Shown here: piece by piece, positions 19,149 through 27,167 of the stretch
Position numbering within the stretch: the stretch's first letter is position 1
Layout: every line of letters starts with the position of its first letter
Assembly (NCBI GenBank): GCA_903951425.1
Contig: CAJBBX010000157.1
Coordinates: 1 to 64,000, forward strand
Direction: 5' to 3'
Source of the DNA: an uncultured Chthonomonas sp.
GTDB taxonomy: Bacteria; Armatimonadota; Chthonomonadetes; Chthonomonadales; CAJBBX01
DNA length: 64,000 nucleotides
Program-made: the position numbers and the translations under genes
Notes under the pieces: generated by a model
Databases searched by the model: none
Told to the model about the DNA's origin: nothing
The model's input: only the letters and a program-made list of their open reading frames with translations

Positions 19149-19775
19149 TTGCGTGTGCATTCGTTCACCGTCGGACCCATGGACAACAACACCTATGTCG
19201 TGGAGGATGAAGCTACCGGCGCAGCCGCAGTCATTGACCCCGCCTTCGGCAGTGAGCGCGTGCTCGCCTTCATCCAGTCGCGCGGACTGCGGCTCGAGTG
19301 GGTACTGAACACGCATGCGCACCTCGACCACGTGGTCCTCAACGGCGCCTTCGTGGAGGCTACCGGCGCGACGCTCGCCATTCACCCCAACGAATTGCCC
19401 ATGCTACGTGCGACGCGGGAGCAGGCGTCATGGTTCGGCGTAGAGCCGCCCGAGTTTGTCGAACCGGGGCGGCTGCTGGCTGACGGTGACACGGTCCGCG
19501 TGGGCGACGCCGTCCTGGATGTGGCGCACACGCCCGGGCATTCTGCGGGGAGCGTCTGCTTCGTGGCGCCAGGCCTGGCTATCGTGGGCGATGTGCTGTT
19601 CGCGGGCTCGATCGGCCGCACGGACCTGCCGGGCGGGGACATGGATACGCTCTTGGCAAGCATCCGGACGCAGCTTTTCACGCTTGATCCGGCCACGCGC
19701 GTGCTCGCCGGTCACGGCCCCGAGACCACCGTGCTGGAGGAGAGACTGCACAACCCGTTCGTTGGCGAGGCTTGA
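19149..19775 (+). CDS. Metallo-beta-lactamase fold hydrolase (glyoxalase II-like)
   Basis: A 208-residue MBL-fold hydrolase. Metal ligands are visible in THAHLDH (the HxHxDH motif, about residues 54-60), in the histidine of HTPGHSAGS and in the aspartate of GDVLFAGSIGRTDLPGGD; a final histidine is in VLAGHGPETT. The pattern fits the glyoxalase II/persulfide dioxygenase-like branch acting on thioesters or similar small substrates. The start was set at TTG 19149 because AGGAG lies six bases upstream and the protein then begins LRVHSFTVGPMDNNTYV, the family norm. It is followed after 11 bases by a GlcG/HbpS gene, likely co-transcribed. Confidence 0.92.
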   Translation: MRVHSFTVGPMDNNTYVVEDEATGAAAVIDPAFGSERVLAFIQSRGLRLEWVLNTHAHLDHVVLNGAFVEATGATLAIHPNELPMLRATREQASWFGVEPPEFVEPGRLLADGDTVRVGDAVLDVAHTPGHSAGSVCFVAPGLAIVGDVLFAGSIGRTDLPGGDMDTLLASIRTQLFTLDPATRVLAGHGPETTVLEERLHNPFVGEA

Positions 19776-19786
19776 GGAGAGAGACC

Positions 19787-20233
19787 ATGGCGCTCGTGGA
19801 GACGGGACTGGTTCGGCTGACGCTGGAGGGTGCCCAATTGGCGCTGTCCGCCGCCATGGACCGCGCCCGAGCCATCGGCGTGGACATGGACGTGGCGGTG
19901 GCGGACTCTGCGGGCATCCTCCTGGCGTTCGCGCGTATGGACGGCGCCAAGCTGACGAGCGTTGAGATCGCCATCAACAAGGCCTTCACCGCCGCGTGCA
20001 CCCGCAAGGGGACGCACGAGTACGCCGGTGTCGCCGGTTGCGGCGGCGGTGCGTTCGGCATCCATGCCAGCCACGGCGGACGCTTCAGCATCTTCGGCGG
20101 AGGCGTGCCCATACTCGTGGACGGGCAGTGTATCGGCGCTGTGGGCTGCAGCAGCGGCTCGGCCGAGCAGGATCGCGACGTGGCCGATGCCGGCGTTCGC
20201 GCCCTGCTGGAGGCTATGGGCGGGGCCGCCTGA
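19787..20233 (+). CDS. GlcG/HbpS-family protein
   Basis: A 148-residue protein of the GlcG/HbpS (DUF336) family, starting at ATG 19787 behind GAGGAGAGAG. The pattern DVAVADSAGILLAFARMDGA, then AINKAFTAA and the glycine-rich FGGGVPILVDGQCIGAVGCS is characteristic. Members bind haem or cobalamin or act as small oligomeric accessory proteins; some are encoded with corrinoid enzymes. The exact ligand is not shown here. It ends one base before the convergent membrane-protein gene, with no terminator between them. Confidence 0.88.
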   Translation: MALVETGLVRLTLEGAQLALSAAMDRARAIGVDMDVAVADSAGILLAFARMDGAKLTSVEIAINKAFTAACTRKGTHEYAGVAGCGGGAFGIHASHGGRFSIFGGGVPILVDGQCIGAVGCSSGSAEQDRDVADAGVRALLEAMGGAA

Positions 20234-20234
20234 C

Positions 20235-22184
20235 CTACAGGCCTCCGATACCCGACTCCGGTGGCAGGTGCCAGCCGAAGATCATGTCCAGCACCGTTCG
20301 CGCGAACCCCGTGGCGAACTCGCCCAGCACCAGGCCGATGAAGAAGGGCAGGGCGCGCTGGTAGGTCTTCAGGCCACCGTACCGCAGGATCAGCACCTTG
20401 GCAAGCCAGCTCACGAAGATAGGGAGCCAGAGCCTGAACAGGCCGAAGCTCCCGGCAACAAGGTAGCCCGCCGGATGGAAGGGCCACCAGACGAACCGCG
20501 TGCGCATGCCGGCCAGGAACACCGTGAAGAGCGTTCCGAAGGCGTAGGCCATGATGGAGCCCGTGTCGGCCTGCTGCGGCGACGTGAGCCAGCCATCCAG
20601 CTTCGACCAGGGCTCGTTGCCGAACGCCCACATGGCGGGCCCGCGGAACTTGGCGCTCTCCAGCCCGACCACGTAGGTGCTGTGCAGGTAGGCCCAGAAA
20701 GCCGCCACGGCCCCTGCTCCCGTCGCAAGCACAATGGCGAGCGTCAGCGCCGGCAGGTGCGTGTTGGTCTTCTTCCCCAGGCGCAGGGCGTCCACGTGCG
20801 TCTGCATTGGGAACTGGCGATGCGTCCGCGACAGGAAGAAGAAGAGGGTCATCACGGTCAAGTCGCCTCGAGTCCATGCAGCGGTCCCCGAGACCCGCTG
20901 AAGCACCTGGTCGGCGCCCACCTGGTAGAGCTCGAATGTCGGCAGGCCAAGCTCGGCCCGCATGCGAGCCACCACGATCACGATAATGAAGAGGATGCCG
21001 AGGTAGAGCGCCGCCGTGGCCGGGCGCATACCTGCCGTCACGGCGAAGACCAGCATGCCCACCGTTCCCGCCAGCGCGCCGAAGACGGCCATTCGGTAGC
21101 TCATGGCCTCGGGCTCATCTGCAGGGCGCGGCTTCGGCGGGTGGAGCGCCTCGCGCCAGGCAACCGCCAAGTGGCTTCGGGCTGCCCAGAGGATGGCCAG
21201 AAAGACGCCGAGGATGGCTCCGACGCCCTGCTGCTGCACGTAGGGGAATTTGCCCCAATCGGTGTAGCCCATCAAGGCCGCGCCGATCATCTCGACCCGG
21301 CTGAGGAGCATGAAGAACCAGCACGAGAAGCCCAGTTGTGTGGGCAGCAGGAAGGCCAGTCCGTACGCGAACGGGAAGCTGGAGATCGGCAACGGGCCGG
21401 CCGCGTTCCACGGATAGGTCTGGGCCGTGTAGATCTGCACCCCGATCGGCAAACCGGGGACGGACGGGACCATCGCGTGGATCAGGTTGACGATCTGCCC
21501 GGTGGCCCCGATGCCCGCACCGATCCAGAAGACCGGCGAGCCCGTCAGGCTACCCGGCTGCGTGATGATCTGGATCGGAATCTCGGCGATGGGGTAGTTC
21601 AGCCGCTCGGCGTCCCACTGCTTGCGTAGCAGCGAGGAGAGGCAGAGCATGGTCCACGCCACCATCATCACGAAGAGCGTCCACCATCCCAGCGGGGCCA
21701 GCCAGGGCCGGATGTGGTCCCAGGTGTAGAGCGTGTTGCTTCCCTGATAGAGGGCGTCGATTACGGCCTTGTCCGACACGACCAAATGCGGGGCTATATG
21801 CGGCACGATCTTGTCCGCCCAACCCGTCTCCGGAGTGCTGTGCCGGAAGACGTAGGTCAGCGTAGTGAAGAGGATCTGGAGCTGGTCATGTCCGGCCAGG
21901 TTGCTGGCCACGGCGGCGATGATGTAGGCGCCGGCCAGTTCGGCCTGGCTGAACACCCATGCGGGGCGTAGCCGGCGGAGCAGGGCGTTGATGCCCATCA
22001 GGACCAGCAGCAGCGTGACGCAGTTGAAGAAGATGGCCTGGGTGGTGGCGTTGTCCGAGTAGCGGACGTACTCGATCTCGGTGATCCACCATGCGTTGGC
22101 AGGGATAAGGAGCGCGCACAGAAGCGCCACCCGGAGCGTGAGCGGGGATCGGCGGTCGCCGTCAGGTCCTGCGGGAGGCGCCAT
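20235..22184 (-). CDS. Large multi-pass membrane protein, DUF6785/OPT-transporter-like
   Basis: A 649-residue integral membrane protein with about 14-16 hydrophobic segments, for example VALLCALLIPANAWWITEIE at the start, LLLVLMGINALLRRL, and WWTLFVMMVAWTMLCLSSLL. Motifs such as ERLNYPIAEIPIQI and the long soluble loop after the fifth or sixth helix recall the OPT-like family now catalogued as DUF6784/DUF6785; that attribution is from memory and was not searched. It probably moves a small peptide or nutrient, but the substrate is unknown. The gene starts five bases after a lamin-tail-domain protein on the same strand, so the pair forms an operon. Confidence 0.75.
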   Translation of the reverse strand: MAPPAGPDGDRRSPLTLRVALLCALLIPANAWWITEIEYVRYSDNATTQAIFFNCVTLLLVLMGINALLRRLRPAWVFSQAELAGAYIIAAVASNLAGHDQLQILFTTLTYVFRHSTPETGWADKIVPHIAPHLVVSDKAVIDALYQGSNTLYTWDHIRPWLAPLGWWTLFVMMVAWTMLCLSSLLRKQWDAERLNYPIAEIPIQIITQPGSLTGSPVFWIGAGIGATGQIVNLIHAMVPSVPGLPIGVQIYTAQTYPWNAAGPLPISSFPFAYGLAFLLPTQLGFSCWFFMLLSRVEMIGAALMGYTDWGKFPYVQQQGVGAILGVFLAILWAARSHLAVAWREALHPPKPRPADEPEAMSYRMAVFGALAGTVGMLVFAVTAGMRPATAALYLGILFIIVIVVARMRAELGLPTFELYQVGADQVLQRVSGTAAWTRGDLTVMTLFFFLSRTHRQFPMQTHVDALRLGKKTNTHLPALTLAIVLATGAGAVAAFWAYLHSTYVVGLESAKFRGPAMWAFGNEPWSKLDGWLTSPQQADTGSIMAYAFGTLFTVFLAGMRTRFVWWPFHPAGYLVAGSFGLFRLWLPIFVSWLAKVLILRYGGLKTYQRALPFFIGLVLGEFATGFARTVLDMIFGWHLPPESGIGGL

Positions 22185-22189
22185 GCCTG

Positions 22190-22588
22190 CTACATTCGCG
22201 CCGCGACTGCCCGCTCACGTGGCGCCGGAGTGAGCCTCCGCACGGAGACCGGCTGCAGGAGGTAGACGCGATCCGCACCGCGCCAGGCCGCGCGTTCCTT
22301 GCCCCAGAAGACGAGATAGGCGAACTTGCCGTCGGTGGTGGGCCGCCATTCGTTGACGCCCTGGCCCGTGAACAGCACGATGCGCACGTACGGTTTCACC
22401 GCGACATCATTGGTGAAGACGTACATGGTGTGCAGGTCGGGATCGGCATCTTCGTCCATGTACGAGCCGTCGCAGATCGCCCAGCCACGCAGCGAGATGG
22501 TGTTGAGCCCGTGGTTCTGCAGCACCACGTACTCGCCGGCGGGGTCGGCGCAGAGATGGACATCCTCGATCCTCAGCATGCCTAGCAC
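22190..22588 (-). CDS. Small lamin-tail-domain (LTD) protein
   Basis: A 132-residue protein with no signal peptide. IEDVHLCADPAGEYVVLQNH followed by LNTISLRGWAICDGSYMDED matches the lamin tail domain, an immunoglobulin-like beta-sandwich in which the conserved E-Y-V-x-L-x-N-x-G and GW strands pack. VRIVLFTGQGVNEW and KFAYLVFWG continue the fold, and a short basic tail closes it. In bacteria LTDs usually decorate exported nucleases or surface proteins; a free-standing cytoplasmic one is less common. Start could be ATG 22588 or 22579. It is encoded just ahead of the membrane protein. Confidence 0.7.
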   Translation of the reverse strand: MLGMLRIEDVHLCADPAGEYVVLQNHGLNTISLRGWAICDGSYMDEDADPDLHTMYVFTNDVAVKPYVRIVLFTGQGVNEWRPTTDGKFAYLVFWGKERAAWRGADRVYLLQPVSVRRLTPAPRERAVAARM

Positions 22589-22600
22589 TCCCCATGGTGG

Positions 22601-22632
22601 CCGCGCCGGGTTTGGACAACGACCCGGCGCGG
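22601..22632 (-). terminator. Hairpin after nrdJ
   Basis: An 11-bp perfect stem (22601-22611 with 22622-22632) with a 10-base loop begins 17 bases past the nrdJ stop, separating it from the lamin-tail gene. It has no U-run. Confidence 0.5.
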
Positions 22633-22648
22633 CAGGATTAGTAGGGCG

Positions 22649-25438
22649 TTAGGAGCAGCCGAACACGGAGCCGCAGTTCAGGCACTTGTAGCAGGCCCCG
22701 TTGCGAACCATCAGCGCGCCGCACTCCGCACAGGCCGGTGCATCGGCTTGCAGTTGGAAGATCTCTCGTTCACGCGCGGTGTAGGCCGACGCCCCGCCAT
22801 CTGACCGTCCGGCTGCTACGGCGTCGGCAACCGGCTCGGGCACCGGCTCTGTGCCGTTGAGCGACCGGGTGTTCGTAGGCGGTTGTGCGTCCCTGGGAAG
22901 GTACTTCTGGCCCAGCCAACGGAAGATGTAGTCAGGGATCGACTTCGCGAAGCGGATATCGGGATTCGGCGTCATGCCGGAGGGCTCGAAGCGCATATGG
23001 GCGAACTTGCCGACGAGCGTCTCCAGCGGGACCCCGTACTGCAGCGCCAGGGAGGCCATAGTGGCGATCGTGTCCATGAGGCCGGAGATGGTGGAGCCCT
23101 CCTTGCTCATGGTTAGGAATATCTCGCCGGGCGAGCCGTCCTCGTACATACCGACCGTGATGTAACCCTCGTGGCCGGCGATGCTGAACTTGTGCGTGAT
23201 CGCTTTGCGCTCGTCCGGCAGCTTCAGGCGCACCGGGCGCATCTCGGCGGCAACTGGCGCGGCCTCGTCGGCCTTGCCCTTGTCTTGCTCCTGAAGCTTC
23301 GTGTTCAGCGGCTGGGTGCGTTTGGAGCCGTCGCGGTAGATGGCGATGGCCTTGAGGCCCAGGCGCCAACCTTCCACGTAGACCTCCATGATGTCCTCGG
23401 CCGTGGCGCTGTTGGGCATGTTGACGGTCTTGGATATCGCGCCGCTGATGAAGGGCTGCACGGCGGCCATCATGCGGACGTGGCCCATGTAGTGGATCGA
23501 TCGCTGCCCGTTGGCCGGCGTGAACGCGCAGTCGAAGACTGAAAGGTGCTCGTCCTTCAGGAAGGGCGCGCCCTCGATCGTGTCGTTGGCGTCGATGTAG
23601 GCGATGATGTCCTTCACCTGCTTGGCTGTGTAGCCCAGCCGGTGCAGCGCCTCGGGCACGGTGTTGTTGACGATCTTTATGACGCCGCCGCCCACGAGGC
23701 TCTTGTACTTCACGATGGCGATATCCGGCTCGACGCCGGTGGTATCGCAGTCCATCATGAAGCCGATGGTGCCAGTCGGCGCCAGGACCGTCGCCTGGGC
23801 GTTCCGGTAGCCGTAGGCGGAGCCCATCTCGATGGCTGCGTCCCACGAGGCCCGGGCTCCGGCGACGATCTCGGCGGGGGCCAGCCGCGCATCGATGGTC
23901 TCGATGGCCTGCCGGTGCATCCGCATGACGTCGAGGAACGGCTCGCGGTTCGGCGCGTAGCCCTCGAAGGGCCCGCCGTGGTCGCGGGCGAGGATGGCGC
24001 TCTGGTGGTAGGCCTCGCCGGTCATGACGGCGGTGATGGCGGCCGCGATGGCCCGGCCCTCGTCGCTGTCGTACGCCACGCCGCGGGACATGAGCAGGGC
24101 GCCGAGGTTGGCGTAGCCCAGGCCCAGCGGACGGTACTTCAGGCTGTTGGCCCAGATCGCCGGCGTGGGGTAGCTGGCGCACCCGACGATGATCTCCTGC
24201 GCGGTCAGCATCACGCGGCACGCGTGCTTGAGAGCCTCCACGTCCACGTCGCCGCCCTCGCGTCGGAACTTCATAAGGTTGAGCGAGGCCAGGTTGCAGG
24301 CGCTGTCGTTGAGGAACATGTACTCGGAGCAGGGATTGCTGGCGTGGATTCGGTCCGAGACCTTGCAGGTGTGCCACTTGTTGATCGTGGTGTCGTACTG
24401 CATGCCGGGGTCGCCACAGACCCAGGCGCTATCGGCGATGAGGCGCATGACCGACTCGGCGGAGCAGGTCTCGGCGGGCTGACGGTCGAGCACGGTGCGC
24501 GTCGTCCAGTCCTTGCCGTCGAGGTAGGCGGTCATGAAGTCGTCGGTGACGCGCACGGAGTGGTTCGCGTTCTGGTAGTTCACCGAGTCGTAGGCGCCGC
24601 CGGCGGCGTTGAAGTTGCCGTCGTAGCCCGCGTCGATGAGCGCCCAGGCCTTGCGCTCCTCATCGGCCTTGCAGGTGATGAACTGCCGAATGTCCGGGTG
24701 GTCCACGTTCAGGATCACCATCTTGGCCGCGCGCCGCGTCTTGCCGCCGGACTTGATGACGCCGGCGAAGGCGTCGTAGCCGCGCATGAAGGAGACCGGT
24801 CCCGAGGCCGTGCCGCCGCCCTGCAGCCTCTCGTGTGATGAGCGGAGCGTGGAGAAGTTGGTGCCGGTGCCGGAGCCGAACTTAAAGAGCATTCCCTCGG
24901 TCCGCGCCAGGGTGAGGATGCTGTCCATGGTGTCGTCGACCGAGTTGATGAAGCAGGCCGAGCACTGCGGTTGCGGCTGGTCGGGCAGGCCCACATTGAA
25001 CCAGACCGGCGAGTTGAATGCGGCCTTCTGGTGCAACAGCAGGTGCGTCAGCTCGTCGCGGAAGGCGGCTGCATCGTCCGCCGTGGCGAAGTAGCCGTTC
25101 TTGTCTCCCCATTCCGCGATAGTGTATGAGACGCGGCGGATGAGCTGGCGCACCGAGGTCTCGCGCTCGGGCGTGTCCACGTGTCCGCGGAAGTACTTGG
25201 AGGCGACCACGTTGATGGCGAGCTGGGTCCAGCCGGCGGGCGCCTCGATATCCGTCTGCTTGAAGACGACCTGGCCGCGGTCGCCGTTGATCACGGCGCT
25301 ACGCAGGGCCCACTCAACGCTGTCCCAGACATCCTCTGTGGCTCGGGTGAAGTAGCGCGGAACCTCCAGACCCCGTACGTCGCTGGTCTGGATCTGCGTG
25401 CCGCCGTCCGTGCTTGCCTTGCCTTTGGGTCCCGGCAT
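22649..25438 (-). CDS. nrdJ: Vitamin B12-dependent ribonucleotide reductase (class II)
   Basis: A 929-residue adenosylcobalamin-dependent reductase that makes deoxyribonucleotides without oxygen. The N-terminal region has FNSPVWFNVGLPDQPQPQCS with a catalytic cysteine, then FKFGSGTGTNFSTLRSS; NPCSEYMFLNDSACNLASLN near residue 365 supplies the NxCxE active-site loop, and PTGTIGFMMDCDTTGVEPD is the phosphate-binding region. The C-terminus ends in a zinc-ribbon (CAECGALMVRNGACYKCLNC) typical of long NrdJ. It follows nrdR after 60 bases, and both are expected to be driven by the promoter at 26012-26040 and repressed by NrdR. Confidence 0.96.
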   Translation of the reverse strand: MPGPKGKASTDGGTQIQTSDVRGLEVPRYFTRATEDVWDSVEWALRSAVINGDRGQVVFKQTDIEAPAGWTQLAINVVASKYFRGHVDTPERETSVRQLIRRVSYTIAEWGDKNGYFATADDAAAFRDELTHLLLHQKAAFNSPVWFNVGLPDQPQPQCSACFINSVDDTMDSILTLARTEGMLFKFGSGTGTNFSTLRSSHERLQGGGTASGPVSFMRGYDAFAGVIKSGGKTRRAAKMVILNVDHPDIRQFITCKADEERKAWALIDAGYDGNFNAAGGAYDSVNYQNANHSVRVTDDFMTAYLDGKDWTTRTVLDRQPAETCSAESVMRLIADSAWVCGDPGMQYDTTINKWHTCKVSDRIHASNPCSEYMFLNDSACNLASLNLMKFRREGGDVDVEALKHACRVMLTAQEIIVGCASYPTPAIWANSLKYRPLGLGYANLGALLMSRGVAYDSDEGRAIAAAITAVMTGEAYHQSAILARDHGGPFEGYAPNREPFLDVMRMHRQAIETIDARLAPAEIVAGARASWDAAIEMGSAYGYRNAQATVLAPTGTIGFMMDCDTTGVEPDIAIVKYKSLVGGGVIKIVNNTVPEALHRLGYTAKQVKDIIAYIDANDTIEGAPFLKDEHLSVFDCAFTPANGQRSIHYMGHVRMMAAVQPFISGAISKTVNMPNSATAEDIMEVYVEGWRLGLKAIAIYRDGSKRTQPLNTKLQEQDKGKADEAAPVAAEMRPVRLKLPDERKAITHKFSIAGHEGYITVGMYEDGSPGEIFLTMSKEGSTISGLMDTIATMASLALQYGVPLETLVGKFAHMRFEPSGMTPNPDIRFAKSIPDYIFRWLGQKYLPRDAQPPTNTRSLNGTEPVPEPVADAVAAGRSDGGASAYTAREREIFQLQADAPACAECGALMVRNGACYKCLNCGSVFGCS

Positions 25439-25498
25439 CTAGTCTCGATCCTCTCTATTCGTTGGCGGCGCCGCGAGCGCACGCGGCTGCCGAATGGT

Positions 25499-25966
25499 TC
25501 AGGTCTCTGTGCGGGTCTTCCGCCGCAACATGTTGACGATTTCCCGAAATTGCGTGGCGTCCTCGAACTGCCGGTAGACGGACGCGAAGCGCACGTAAGC
25601 CACCTGATCGATCTGCCGAAGGCGGGCCATGACGAGGTCGCCCACGTCGTGCGACGTCACCTCACGCTCCAGCCTGTTGTAGAGCATCCGCTCGATGTCG
25701 TCTGCCGTAGACTCCATCTGCTCGGCGGTTACCTGGCGCCCGGTGCACGCGATGCGCAGGCCCTTGAGGATCTTGTCCCGGCTGAAGGGCTCGCGCCGGC
25801 CATCCCGCTTGACGACCAGAAGCGACTGCTCCTCGATCTGCTCGAAGGTCGTGAACCGTCTGCCGCATTGCTTGCACTCCCGCCTGCGCCGGACGGTCAC
25901 GCCGTCAGGCGCCTCGCGTGAGTCGAGTACACGGTCCTCTTTGTCACCGCAGAAGGGGCATCGCAT
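25499..25966 (-). CDS. nrdR: Transcriptional repressor NrdR
   Basis: A 155-residue zinc-finger/ATP-cone repressor of ribonucleotide reductase genes. Cysteines 3, 6, 31 and 34 (MRCPFC...ECKQCGRRF) form the zinc ribbon. The ATP-cone follows from about residue 50 (LLVVKRDGRREPFSRDKILKG), which senses ATP versus dATP. The ending YVRFASVYRQFEDATQF is the family signature. The length is standard. It is the first gene of an operon with nrdJ, its regulatory target, so autoregulation through the boxes at 25988-26035 is expected. Confidence 0.97.
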   Translation of the reverse strand: MRCPFCGDKEDRVLDSREAPDGVTVRRRRECKQCGRRFTTFEQIEEQSLLVVKRDGRREPFSRDKILKGLRIACTGRQVTAEQMESTADDIERMLYNRLEREVTSHDVGDLVMARLRQIDQVAYVRFASVYRQFEDATQFREIVNMLRRKTRTET

Positions 25967-25987
25967 GGCTTGTCTCGGGGAGCCAGT

Positions 25988-26035
25988 CTACCATATGTTG
26001 GGGCTGCGATCATGATATCACCCTACATGTGGCGT
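25988..26035 (-). promoter_or_regulatory. Two candidate NrdR boxes
   Basis: On the minus strand ACGCCACATGTAGGGT (26035-26020) and CCCCAACATATGGTAG (26003-25988) match the consensus ACACwATATaTwGTGT at 11 and 10 of 16 positions by my hand count. Their starts are 32 bases apart, about three helical turns, and they overlap or flank the promoter. The matches are moderate. Confidence 0.45.
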
Positions 26036-26040
26036 GTCAA
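26012..26040 (-). promoter_or_regulatory. Promoter of nrdR-nrdJ
   Basis: TTGACA (26040-26035), a 17-base spacer and TATCAT (26017-26012) on the minus strand, about 45 bases ahead of nrdR. From here to 26284 no other feature was recognised. Confidence 0.8.
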
Positions 26041-26284
26041 GGGTACCTTGGCGCTGTTGGCCCAGAGCGTCGCGGGCCATAGCCGGGACGTGGCCGTTCC
26101 GGCCCACCCCATACCGACCGGCTTGCAGGCGTTAGCGCTCGGGCTGTGTCCGGCGTAGTGCGCGTATCAGTTCGGTCGCTCGTGGATCGCCCGACTGCAC
26201 TGGCTGCATAGGTGGAGCCGGCAGGCGCGAGCGCTGACTTGGCGCGGGCGCTGGGCCTGCGGCACTGGGCGATGTACCTCCGGT

Positions 26285-26944
26285 TCAACGCCGGGCGAGC
26301 CCCGCCGCCGGGGTGGTGGCTTCGAAGCGGGTCCGATCCCTACAGGTTAGGCGCGCCTGTGCCCAGACGTCCAGGCGCGCCGGATACGCCGGTTGTTCCG
26401 ATGGCCCTCGAGACCGTACCGAAGACGGCTCCCTGCCGGCGACCATGAGCTTGCGCCCCCTGGACTGCTCCAAGATGGTGACTGCGCCCTCACGCACTGC
26501 GGCCTCGTCGCCAAGGAGCAGTACGTCCAGCCCGCGATGGACTCGAGTGCAGATCGATGGGTCCATGTCAGCCATCGCATCGCGGCGGGGCCGTTGGTTC
26601 AGTCCACGGCACCCCGAGCGTGCGCCGTGAAGGGCGACACGTCGGCGCCCGGTATCTGGTAGGGAGGTGTCCCAGCTTGTTGGGTTGGCCGCCAGGCTGC
26701 AGCAAGGCCTGTGCCTCCGCCGATCTGAGGCGAGCAGTTTGGGCGGCCCACCCTCGGAGACGCGGCCATTGAACTGATCGCGGTGGTCATGGCGCTTCTT
26801 CAACTCCGACGCCGCGGTAGCCTCCAGCATGCAACAGGCCATGTCGCCCCGAACTGCACTGAGGTCGCCGTACATCCCGTCCTCAGGGTCGCCGATCCGC
26901 GATGCCATTTGACCGAACACCGACCGCAAAGATACACTGACCAT
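26285..26944 (-). CDS. Hypothetical protein with hairpin-controlled start
   Basis: A 220-residue reading starting at ATG 26944, directly behind GAGGAGAGGAG. The start MVSVSLRSVFGQMASRIGDP and a middle part (RGDMACCMLEATAASELKKR) look protein-like, as does TRVHRGLDVLLLGDEAAVRE later on. The stretch between them and the last 45 residues are arginine-rich and may come from a damaged or frameshifted gene. No family was recognised. The ribosome site lies inside the left arm of a 61-base hairpin, so translation may be controlled. Coding status is uncertain. Confidence 0.4.
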   Translation of the reverse strand: MVSVSLRSVFGQMASRIGDPEDGMYGDLSAVRGDMACCMLEATAASELKKRHDHRDQFNGRVSEGGPPKLLASDRRRHRPCCSLAANPTSWDTSLPDTGRRRVALHGARSGCRGLNQRPRRDAMADMDPSICTRVHRGLDVLLLGDEAAVREGAVTILEQSRGRKLMVAGREPSSVRSRGPSEQPAYPARLDVWAQARLTCRDRTRFEATTPAAGLARR

Positions 26945-27005
26945 CAGAGTGCTCCTCTCCTCGTGGATTGTCCCCACAACCCCTACGAAGAGCAGGAGCA
27001 CTCTG
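26945..27005. repeat. Long near-perfect hairpin masking a ribosome site
   Basis: Outer arms CAGAGTGCTCCT (26945-26956) and AGGAGCACTCTG (26994-27005) are perfect inverted repeats. Inner pairs CTC-TCGT-GG-TTGT with ACAA-CC-ACGA-GAG continue the stem to a CCCC loop. On the minus strand the arm adjoining the ATG at 26944 includes the AGGAG ribosome site. Confidence 0.75.
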
Positions 27006-27167
27006 GTCTGTAACGCACTCCCACCATGTACTACCCGGTCGGCGGCGGCTCCCGGCGCACCACGGGCTGCCGGGAGGGCTCCCGGATGGCGCCGATGCAG
27101 GACTTCGGCGTCGGTGCGTGCAATCATCAGGACGATCGACAGCCCTCCTCACACTGGAGCAACTGCT

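Noticed and set aside
18557-19210. Plus-strand readings of 135-217 codons in the gap before the metallo-beta-lactamase gene
   Set aside because: Low-complexity Arg/Ala/Pro composition, no ribosome site, and they oppose the FGE-like gene or its leader.
19962-21629. Plus-strand reading of 555 codons over the membrane-protein gene
   Set aside because: Glutamate/arginine-rich antisense of a clear multi-pass membrane protein; no ribosome site at its start.
23546-24838. Plus-strand reading of 430 codons over nrdJ
   Set aside because: Antisense of class II ribonucleotide reductase with all its active-site motifs on the minus strand.
26949-27167. N-terminal extension of the GH106-type gene
   Set aside because: It would place 73 unrelated residues before a clean signal peptide, while ATG 27168 has a GGAG site.
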